Positions 1 to 6,302 of a stretch of 8,848 nucleotides of DNA are shown in pieces. Within the stretch, counting starts at the first letter, position 1; every line of letters starts with the position of its first letter. This DNA comes from JAUILA01 sp964563925. GTDB taxonomy: Bacteria > Bacteroidota > Bacteroidia > Cytophagales > Cyclobacteriaceae. The stretch lies in the NCBI GenBank assembly GCA_964563925.1, contig CAZLZD010000097.1, positions 1 to 8,848 of the forward strand, given 5' to 3'. The position numbers were made by a program, and so were the translations under genes. The notes under the pieces were generated by a model. It saw nothing but the letters and a program-made list of their open reading frames with translations. It did not search any database and was not told where the DNA came from.

Positions 1-39
1 ATATCCTAGGTAAATTCGCATGACCCACTCCAACAAGCC
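1..39. other. Leader of the formate/nitrite transporter gene
   Basis: This short stretch before the transporter ATG has no convincing Shine-Dalgarno sequence and no clear promoter. An ATG at 20-22 opens a seven-codon frame (MTHSNKP) whose TGA at 41-43 overlaps the transporter ATG in an ATGA arrangement. That could be a chance mini-frame or a coupled leader; a TAA at 11-13 closes the same frame upstream, so it is not the tail of a longer gene. The real promoter probably lies left of the window. Confidence 0.3.
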
Positions 40-882
40 ATGAAATTCCAGTCATTATTTAAAAAACCCGTACAAAAAGTGGAAGATGTCAGTAACGCTC
101 CAAAGTCAGCGGGTGAGATCTTCCAGGAACAAGTACAACAAGGAATGGCCGAACACCGGCGTTCCCCCGCCGGCCTGTTTATTTCGGCGATGGCAGCAGG
201 ACTTGAAGTAGGGTTCACGCTTTTTCTATCAGGGATACTGTATACCATGTATGCAGGAGAAATAAGCAGTAACAGCATGCACCTTCTTCTTGCTGTTTCC
301 TACCCGATCGGATTTATATTCGTGATTATTGGTCGCAGCGAACTGTTTACCGAGCATACCACCCTGGCGGTAATTCCTGTACTTAACGGCTCAACTAATT
401 TCCGAAGCCTGGTTAAGCTCTGGGGCATTATTTTTCTGGGAAATATTATTGGGGGATATATCATGGCCTTCATCCTCACCCGCCTGGGTCCCTCAATGGA
501 AATTATCAATGAGGAGACATTCGGAATCCTTGCTGCAAAAATGACTGATCACAGTAATATGATCATTCTGGGGAGCAGTATACTGGCCGGATGGCTTATG
601 GGTCAGTTGTCCTGGCTGGTTACTTCCTCTCAGGAAACCATGAGCCGGATCACTATGGTGCTGCTGGTCACTTCCCTGATCGGTCTTGGCGGTCTTCACC
701 ACTCCATCGTGGGTTCAATCGAGGTCTTTGCAGGTGTACTGACCGGCGATACAAGTGTTGGAGAATATCTCAGGTTTCAATGGTGGACCACCCTGGGCAA
801 TATCATTGGCGGAGTGGTGTTTGTTTCCCTGATTAAATTCAGCACGATCTGGCTCAGTGAGAATAAGGATTCCGAAAGCTAA
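40..882 (+). CDS. Formate/nitrite transporter (FNT) family membrane channel, YfdC-like branch
   Basis: A 280-residue inner-membrane protein of the formate/nitrite transporter family, whose members are aquaporin-like pentameric channels for small monovalent anions. About six hydrophobic segments follow a soluble N-terminal stretch of roughly 40 residues. Family signatures are GRSELFTEHT (98-107), GGLHHSIVGSIEVF (217-230) and the last helix motif TLGNIIGGVVF (251-261). H221 probably corresponds to the central pore histidine of FocA/NirC, but the usual ending of that motif (HSVAN) is HSIVG here, as in the less studied YfdC-type branch. The substrate therefore cannot be named. The gene stands alone on the + strand and converges on the minus-strand operon with a four-base overlap of the ends, so nothing ties it functionally to the peptidase/racemase genes. 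The family call is firm, the transported ion is not. Confidence 0.9.
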   Translation: MKFQSLFKKPVQKVEDVSNAPKSAGEIFQEQVQQGMAEHRRSPAGLFISAMAAGLEVGFTLFLSGILYTMYAGEISSNSMHLLLAVSYPIGFIFVIIGRSELFTEHTTLAVIPVLNGSTNFRSLVKLWGIIFLGNIIGGYIMAFILTRLGPSMEIINEETFGILAAKMTDHSNMIILGSSILAGWLMGQLSWLVTSSQETMSRITMVLLVTSLIGLGGLHHSIVGSIEVFAGVLTGDTSVGEYLRFQWWTTLGNIIGGVVFVSLIKFSTIWLSENKDSES

Positions 883-1949
883 ATAATCTTCTTTTCGATG
901 TAGGCTGAATTAAGAATCCGCAAAGCCCCCATATACCTCAATTTGAATGTAATGAGATCTCCCACTTTATAATTACGGTTGGTCTCGCCAAGCTCAACCA
1001 CAAGCATATCGCTGCTGGCCCCGGTTACTTCCAGTTGGGAATCATCCGGTATCAGGTATTCCGGGGCTATATCCAGCAATCCTATATCGATAATGGCCCG
1101 AAAGGACTTCTTTCCGTAATCATCCTCATTGATATGGGCAATCTCTCCGGAAGGGTTTTCCGCAAGCTCGCCAACCGGTACCTTCGGCTTTTCATACAAT
1201 TCGATTATCTCGGCGTGAAGCTTAAAAACATCATCGTTCATCCCCTCCACGGTTTTCATGGTGAAGAGGTTTAACCCAAAATACAGGATCTCTCCAACCC
1301 GGAAGTGATTTACCCCGGTCGGACGCAGATTTTTCAGTAAGAGCGGAATAGTTACGGAGGTGCCGCCGGATACCCAGGGAATGCGCCGGTTAAACCGTGC
1401 CTCCAGCAATTGCTTGTACAGGCTCAGCTGAATCAGCTTATCCTGGCTCGGCATTACGCCATGCAGGCAGTTCAGGTTTGTGCCCAGGCCAACGATCTGA
1501 ATGTTGGGCAGTTCGAACACCTTCCCGTAGAAATCCAGCACATTCTCCCCTACCACACCTTCCCGAAGGTCCCCCATCTCGATCATGATAATGATCTTGT
1601 GCATCTTTTTCTGCTTTGCCGCCTCGTCGGAGAGCATTTTAATGGTGGCATATTCGGTATTGAAACTCACATCGGCATATCGGATCACCTTGGCGATACT
1701 CCGCTTCGCCGGCGGTTTGATATACACTGTCTGTACATCCGGATCTATTGATTTGACCACTTTGAGGTTACTGATCCTGGAATCATGAATTTCACGAATC
1801 CCCAGGTTAATAACTTCCTGTATATATGCCTTATGTCCGCACAGCAATTTTGTCACCACCCCCCATTCAATTTCTCTTTCCCTGAACAGGTCCTGGAGAA
1901 AATCAAAGTTGTGTTTTAACCGGTCTCTGTATAATTCTATAAATGCCAT
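879..1949 (-). CDS. PLP-dependent amino-acid racemase of the alanine/ornithine racemase family
   Basis: This 356-residue protein resembles clostridial ornithine racemase (Orr) along its whole length. Orr is a fold-type III PLP enzyme that interconverts L- and D-ornithine. K34 in VVTKLLCGH is the likely PLP lysine. Other shared blocks are IIMIEMGDLREG (120-131), VSGGTS (193-198), FRVGE (216-220), GMNDDVF (236-242) and LEVTGASSDMLVVE (306-319). The protein lacks the YGTSF-type C-terminal block of true alanine racemase, so it is a separate family and not a simple copy of its neighbour. It is the last gene of the operon, starting 6 bases after the alanine racemase stop with no visible Shine-Dalgarno sequence. 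No ornithine fermentation genes (oraS/oraE) are seen here, so a role in D-ornithine breakdown is not supported. A broader or different substrate (Ala, Lys, Ser, Orn) is equally possible. The enzyme class is secure, the specificity unknown. Confidence 0.85.
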   Translation of the reverse strand: MAFIELYRDRLKHNFDFLQDLFREREIEWGVVTKLLCGHKAYIQEVINLGIREIHDSRISNLKVVKSIDPDVQTVYIKPPAKRSIAKVIRYADVSFNTEYATIKMLSDEAAKQKKMHKIIIMIEMGDLREGVVGENVLDFYGKVFELPNIQIVGLGTNLNCLHGVMPSQDKLIQLSLYKQLLEARFNRRIPWVSGGTSVTIPLLLKNLRPTGVNHFRVGEILYFGLNLFTMKTVEGMNDDVFKLHAEIIELYEKPKVPVGELAENPSGEIAHINEDDYGKKSFRAIIDIGLLDIAPEYLIPDDSQLEVTGASSDMLVVELGETNRNYKVGDLITFKLRYMGALRILNSAYIEKKII

Positions 1950-1955
1950 TAGTCT

Positions 1956-3110
1956 TTAATCTACAATATGCCTTGGAATGTTATGGGGAATCCTGACCAG
2001 CAGTTCATAATTCAGCTGCTGGCTTAATTCCCCGAACGATGCCACTGAAATCTCTTTCTCCCCGTCGGTACCGATAAGGGTAACCTCATCACCTACCCTG
2101 ACACCGGGAGATTCGGTAATATCAACCATCATCATATTCATGTTAACGATCCCAATTACCCCGAGACGGTGTTCACCGATAAGTACCCGTCCCTGGTTAC
2201 TCAGTACCCTTGAATACCCGTGGCTATAGCCTACGGGAATCGTCGCGATGAACATATCCTGCTCTGCCAGGAAACTCGTGCCGTAACCAATAAATTCGCC
2301 CCTGTTTACTTTCTTTATGCTCATCACTTCACTCTTCCAGCGAATCAGTCTTTTTAACGGATCTTTTCTATCGTCGTCCCCTTCGCGGGTAAAATACTGA
2401 ATCAGGGTTTCCCGGGACGGCCAGAATCCATACTGTAAAATCCCGATCCTTACCATATCCATTCGTGTATCCGGATATGTGAGGGCGGCAGCCGAACAGG
2501 CGGTATGACGCAACCCCACATCAATTCCCTGTCGTTCCAGCCAGTCGGAAAGCTGATGAAACAAGTCGACCTGTTTCCGCACGCGAACGTGATTAGCTAT
2601 GCTTTCCGCCCCGGCATAATGGGTACAAACCCCCTCCACGACAAACTTATCCTTATGCTCCTGGAGAAAGTCTGTCAGCTCGAGTAACCCGGAAGCATTG
2701 AATCCTGTCCGGTTAAACCCGGTTTCGATTTCAATGTGAATCCTGGCTGGTTTCCCTGTTCGTGAGGAAACGGTCTCAGCCAGTTTCATCCTGTGCAAAT
2801 CAAATACAAAGAAACTAATATCATTGGTAACAGCCCATTCAAGATCTTCTTCGGATACATACCCCATAATCATTATGGAGGAGCCGTCACCCAGAACCGA
2901 AAGCGCCTCCCGTGCTTCATCGGCACTGAACACCGAAAAGTGATCCACACCGCATTGCCGGGCCATGGTGACAAATTTTGATATACCGTGGCCGTAAGCG
3001 TTCCCCTTGATCACAGAAGAATACCTGACCTGCCCGAGTTCCCTGCGCAGGAAATCCAGGTTGTTTTTCAGAGCCGACTGGCTTAGTTCAATGTACGATG
3101 TTCGCTGCAT
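1956..3110 (-). CDS. alr: Alanine racemase
   Basis: A PLP enzyme that interconverts L- and D-alanine, of 384 residues from the chosen start. K35 in VIKGNAYGHG is the PLP lysine, and Y276 in EFIGYGTSF is the second catalytic base. RHTACSAAALT (201-211) and RIGILQYGFWPS (221-232) match the PLP-phosphate and barrel-end blocks. Compared with the usual family there is a roughly ten-residue insertion around 240-252, rich in D, R and K. The usual Met-Asp pair near the end of the active site is Met-Asn (M324-N325 in NMNMMMVD). The ATG at 3110 was chosen because six residues then precede the conserved YIELS strand, as is normal. An ATG at 3137 with AGGAG about 12 bases upstream is an alternative. The chosen start overlaps the M20 gene end by 23 bases, which suggests translational coupling. 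As the operon is catabolic in look, this may be a scavenging copy, with the cell-wall copy elsewhere. Confidence 0.92.
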   Translation of the reverse strand: MQRTSYIELSQSALKNNLDFLRRELGQVRYSSVIKGNAYGHGISKFVTMARQCGVDHFSVFSADEAREALSVLGDGSSIMIMGYVSEEDLEWAVTNDISFFVFDLHRMKLAETVSSRTGKPARIHIEIETGFNRTGFNASGLLELTDFLQEHKDKFVVEGVCTHYAGAESIANHVRVRKQVDLFHQLSDWLERQGIDVGLRHTACSAAALTYPDTRMDMVRIGILQYGFWPSRETLIQYFTREGDDDRKDPLKRLIRWKSEVMSIKKVNRGEFIGYGTSFLAEQDMFIATIPVGYSHGYSRVLSNQGRVLIGEHRLGVIGIVNMNMMMVDITESPGVRVGDEVTLIGTDGEKEISVASFGELSQQLNYELLVRIPHNIPRHIVD

Positions 3111-4251
3111 TCCTTTGCTGAATCTTAATGTATTCATAAAACACGGCGGCTCCTGTGCCAATCAGGTGGTCAGGAAAATCATAATCCGGATTATGCAGGG
3201 CCGGACAATTCTCCCCGGCACCGAGTCCAAACAAACCTCCGCCATACCTGCTGATCAACAATCCGACGTCTTCGCTCCAGCGAAACGGACGGCTCAATGG
3301 TGTCACTGACAACTGCAGGTTTTCAGCCACTTCCTGCATGGCTGACTCAAAGCCGGTTTCATTCACGGTAGCTGCAAACGGCTCAGTTCTGCTGAAGGCT
3401 GCGGTAAGTCCGGCCTGTTGGGCAAGATCACGTGCCTTCTCTTCTATACTATCATGAAGTTCCTTAAGTAACGAGTCGCTTTCCGCCCGGATGGTAAGTA
3501 AAAGTTTACCGGAACCCGGACTGATCCCGTAGGATTCATCTCCCACTCTCAGGTGGACAACTGTTGCCAGGCGAAACGGATGTCCGGACCGGATGCTCCT
3601 GAATGGTGAGAGGAAACTTACAAGTTCTGAAATGGTATCGACTGGGTTAAGCCCCATTTCGGGTTCAGCGGCATGAGCTGTTTTACCCTCCAGACTTATT
3701 TCCAGGCCTTCCGAGGCACAGGCAAATGGTCCGTCGCCAACGACCAGCTCATTGGCAGGAAAGCCAGGCAGGTTGTGCAAGGCAATTACTTTATCAATGC
3801 GAAGCGACGAAAAGGCAGGATCATCCAGTACCTGCCGTGCCCCCCGCCCATTTTCTTCAGAGGGCTGAAACAGTATTAGTACTTCCCCGCAGGCCAGACC
3901 TTCCTGGTGGAGTAATTCGGCCAAAGCAAGTCCGATCGTGGAATGCCCATCATGTCCGCACAAATGAGCAATGCCCGGGTAAACAGATGCATAGTCGAGG
4001 TTGGTCTTTTCCTGGATGGGCAGGGCATCCATATCGGTTCGCACCAGGATGGAAGGGCCCGGTACGGCTGAACGAAATATGGCCACTACACCATGCCCTC
4101 CCACATTTTCCAGGAGGGCATCCGGCCGGAGTGTACGCAGCCTCTTGGCTATCCGGTCAGCGGTTTTTGCCTCATTCCCTGATAATTCAGGATATTGATG
4201 AAGGGTTTGCCGGAATTTATTTAGTTCTTCCAGTTTGTCAGCGGAAAGCAT
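3088..4251 (-). CDS. M20-family (M20D) metal amidohydrolase, N-acyl amino acid deacylase
   Basis: A 387-residue cytoplasmic zinc or manganese hydrolase of the M20D type (hippurate / IAA-amino-acid / N-acetyl-diaminopimelate hydrolase group), which cleaves N-acyl or N-aminoacyl amide bonds. Visible motifs are RTDMDALPIQE (71-81) and HLCGHDGH (96-103), which supplies C98 and H100. PSEENGRGA (130-138) supplies the Glu pair E132/E133, ALHN gives H159, and ALHNPDYDFPD (351-361) gives H353. Together these form the complete Cys/His/Glu/His/His metal set of the family. The small dimerisation domain lies between about 180 and 290 (GKTAHAAEPEMGLNP). The length is typical and no signal peptide is present. 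It starts two bases after the GNAT stop and overlaps the alanine racemase start. By context it probably releases free amino acids from N-acyl amino acids or dipeptides for the racemases; the exact acyl group and stereochemistry cannot be read from sequence. Confidence 0.9.
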   Translation of the reverse strand: MLSADKLEELNKFRQTLHQYPELSGNEAKTADRIAKRLRTLRPDALLENVGGHGVVAIFRSAVPGPSILVRTDMDALPIQEKTNLDYASVYPGIAHLCGHDGHSTIGLALAELLHQEGLACGEVLILFQPSEENGRGARQVLDDPAFSSLRIDKVIALHNLPGFPANELVVGDGPFACASEGLEISLEGKTAHAAEPEMGLNPVDTISELVSFLSPFRSIRSGHPFRLATVVHLRVGDESYGISPGSGKLLLTIRAESDSLLKELHDSIEEKARDLAQQAGLTAAFSRTEPFAATVNETGFESAMQEVAENLQLSVTPLSRPFRWSEDVGLLISRYGGGLFGLGAGENCPALHNPDYDFPDHLIGTGAAVFYEYIKIQQRNAANIVH

Positions 4252-4253
4252 TC

Positions 4254-4715
4254 CTATTTGGTAAGGCGCATTTCAAGGTACTTATTGGTAAACCCGAGTT
4301 TTTCATAGAGGATTTTCGCCGGGTTATCAGGCTCCACATGCAAGGCAATACCACCTTCGGCCCTGTCTATAGCCCTGTTCATCAACTCTTTACCCAGTCC
4401 TTGTCCGCGGTAATCCGCATGTATCGCGATATAAACGAGGATATTCTCAGGGATATATCCGCTCATTCCTGTCTTATTCACCACCACGGCTCCAATGACT
4501 TTGCCTTTATCCTGCGCCACAACCACGAACCCGCCTGGTCTGACACCGCGATCGAGTGAATAGTCAATGGCCTTAAGAATATCCTGTTTCTTGTCACCAT
4601 ACTGGTCGAGATGTTTGAACAGGAATTTGGCTATTGCCTCACGCTGAATAAGGCCAACAGTATCTGCGGGTGATAATATATTGTATGTGATCATAGTTTG
4701 CGTATCTGTATCCAT
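4254..4715 (-). CDS. GNAT-family N-acyltransferase
   Basis: A 153-residue single-domain GNAT protein that would transfer an acyl group from acyl-CoA to an amine. The acyl-CoA pyrophosphate loop is RGQGLGKE (103-110), preceded by strand β4 (ENILVYIAIHADY, 90-102). The C-terminal block LHVEPDNPAKILYEKLGF (125-142) is the usual motif B with its aromatic residue. The N-terminal third (helical, about 15-58) would form the acceptor site and matches nothing I recognise. An internal ATG at 4694 (MITYNIL) is an equally good start, since neither has a Shine-Dalgarno sequence. The gene begins 10 bases after the symporter stop and ends 2 bases before the M20 gene. Sitting beside a deacylase, it may acylate a free amino acid such as a D-enantiomer, but protein or antibiotic acetylation cannot be excluded. 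Confidence 0.85.
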   Translation of the reverse strand: MDTDTQTMITYNILSPADTVGLIQREAIAKFLFKHLDQYGDKKQDILKAIDYSLDRGVRPGGFVVVAQDKGKVIGAVVVNKTGMSGYIPENILVYIAIHADYRGQGLGKELMNRAIDRAEGGIALHVEPDNPAKILYEKLGFTNKYLEMRLTK

Positions 4716-4725
4716 ATAAGTGTAT

Positions 4726-6177
4726 TTAAACGGTTTTTGTTTGTAACCTGACCTGGGCTCTGTAGTAATTAACGGAAATAAACACGAGGGCGGACAGGGT
4801 TATTCCGAATATGTTGGCATCCAGACCGTATGGTAATTCTGTGTTCAACAGGATCAGGGTCAGGGTAAGTCCTCCTCCTCCAAGCATCGCCAGAAATGCG
4901 GCCAGTGCACTCGGACGTTTAAGGAAGATGGCTCCCAGTACGGGAACAAACAAACCGGAAACCATGAATGCATAGCTGTAAAGCATAAGGCTGAGTACAT
5001 TTTGCATAAAGCCGGCGAGCACCAGGGCGATGATTCCCACGGTGAGGGTCAGCCACTGGCTGTTTCGGAGAATGGATCGTTCTGAAGTACCGGTATGAAG
5101 AAATTTGCCCAGGACATCGGTTTGTAAGTTTCCGCTTGCAGCCATCAGGCAACTGTCTGCGGTACTCATAATAGCTGAAAAATAGGCCGACATCATCAGT
5201 CCCATCAATCCGACCGGCAAAATTGAGCGGAGCAGCAGCGGAAGGCCGACTTCAGGATCCATCATTGCCGGATCCTGGAAGCCAAGTGAGGCAAACATGC
5301 CCTGATCGGCTGCCACCCTGGCAAACAAGCCGAGCAATACCCCCATAAAGGCCATCACCGGCCATTCAAAAAGTCCGGCGATAAACCACGCCTTTCTGGC
5401 TACTTTCTCATCTTTACAAGCATAAATGCGCTGATAAAGCGTCATGCCAACAAACCATATGGGAATAATGGTTACCCCCCAATTCAAAAGGGTCGACCAC
5501 GAGATATTTGTCAGTGAGAGCATTTCCGGCCGAACCACTTCACGGATTGCATCATAACCGCCGACAGCCTGGTAGCTAAGCGGAATTCCGATGAAAATCA
5601 ACCCGGCCATGAGGATGATCCATTGGATCGTATCGGTGTAGATCACCGCCTTTATTCCACCCAAAACGGTGTAGACAATCGCAATCACTCCCATAATCAG
5701 AAGTGCGGTTTGCTGGTTGAGGTCAATAAAGGTAGAGGAAGCCAGTTTTGCCCCGGCCAGAATCTGAGAGCTTGTGAAGCCAATATACCCGATTGCTGAT
5801 ATAATTCCGGCAAGCAGTGCTACTTTTCCATTATAAAAATGGTTGAACAATTGCGGAAACGTGAGGAGCTTCTTTTTTCTGGCCAGTGCACTTACCGCAG
5901 GTATCAGCACCACTGCTGCCAGCCAGGCACCAATAAGGCCGGTAAACAACATCCAGGATCCAGAAATCCCCATGGTGAACCCCAGGCCACCCAGGCCAAT
6001 CGAAAACCCGCCGCCCACATCTGTGGCCACCACTGATAAACCGACATGTGCAGGCCCCATTCCGCGGCCCCCCACATAATAATCCTCGGAGCTTTTATTC
6101 TTTCGCAGAAAGAAAAACCCTACGCCCAGCATCACCACCATGTAGACGGCAAAGATTGCCACATCTATCCAGTGCAT
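4726..6177 (-). CDS. Sodium:solute symporter (SSS family)
   Basis: A 483-residue inner-membrane protein with about 13 transmembrane helices, of the LeuT-fold sodium:solute symporter family (PutP/SGLT relatives). Family marks are EDYYVGGR (31-38) after the first helix, GGIKAVIYTDTIQ (173-185, the classic SSS signature region) and SAIMSTADS (334-342), whose Ser/Thr residues form the Na2 sodium site. The substrate is not readable from sequence; family members carry proline, sugars, pantothenate, sialic acid and other solutes. Its place directly after an exported aminopeptidase and before amino-acid enzymes suggests uptake of amino acids or small peptide-derived products. It begins 125 bases after the peptidase stop and ends 10 bases before the GNAT gene. 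No strong ribosome site is seen. The C-terminal tail ends in a short basic segment (YYRAQVRLQTK), consistent with a cytoplasmic end. Confidence 0.93.
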   Translation of the reverse strand: MHWIDVAIFAVYMVVMLGVGFFFLRKNKSSEDYYVGGRGMGPAHVGLSVVATDVGGGFSIGLGGLGFTMGISGSWMLFTGLIGAWLAAVVLIPAVSALARKKKLLTFPQLFNHFYNGKVALLAGIISAIGYIGFTSSQILAGAKLASSTFIDLNQQTALLIMGVIAIVYTVLGGIKAVIYTDTIQWIILMAGLIFIGIPLSYQAVGGYDAIREVVRPEMLSLTNISWSTLLNWGVTIIPIWFVGMTLYQRIYACKDEKVARKAWFIAGLFEWPVMAFMGVLLGLFARVAADQGMFASLGFQDPAMMDPEVGLPLLLRSILPVGLMGLMMSAYFSAIMSTADSCLMAASGNLQTDVLGKFLHTGTSERSILRNSQWLTLTVGIIALVLAGFMQNVLSLMLYSYAFMVSGLFVPVLGAIFLKRPSALAAFLAMLGGGGLTLTLILLNTELPYGLDANIFGITLSALVFISVNYYRAQVRLQTKTV

Positions 6178-6299
6178 GTGTTTCCAGTATCGGTGATTAA
6201 AATTTCCAGAAATGCAAAACTAAGGACCACAAGGGCCAATGTCCATTTTATCGGTCCTTTTTCGGTGATTCCCCAAAATATGTACGCAGAAAACGCCGG
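6165..6299 (-). other. Start-less open frame coding a hydrophobic segment, just before the symporter
   Basis: This lies in the 125-base gap between the peptidase and the symporter, in the same frame as the peptidase and right after its tandem TAG-TGA stops. The frame codes 44 residues containing WGITEKGPIKW followed by a membrane-helix-like stretch (TLALVVLSFAFLEILI), and ends in a TAG 13 bases inside the symporter gene. There is no ATG; only internal TTG and GTG codons could start it, and these would drop the first part. It may be a small membrane partner of the symporter using an unusual start, the remnant of a lost gene, or chance. I do not assign a function. Confidence 0.3.
6222..6259. 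repeat. Seven-base inverted repeat in the peptidase-symporter gap
   Basis: AAGGACC at 6222-6228 and GGTCCTT at 6253-6259 are perfect reverse complements with a 24-base spacer. On the minus strand the right arm is followed by AGTTTT. It could form a weak hairpin that tunes read-through or protects mRNA between the two genes, but the long loop and poor U-tract make a true terminator unlikely. Confidence 0.25.
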
Positions 6300-6302
6300 T
6301 CA

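Noticed and set aside
3726..4559. A 277-codon open frame on the + strand
   Set aside because: It lies wholly antisense to the M20 and GNAT genes, which have complete family motifs; its product is rich in Pro, His and Arg with no domain, typical of a shadow frame.
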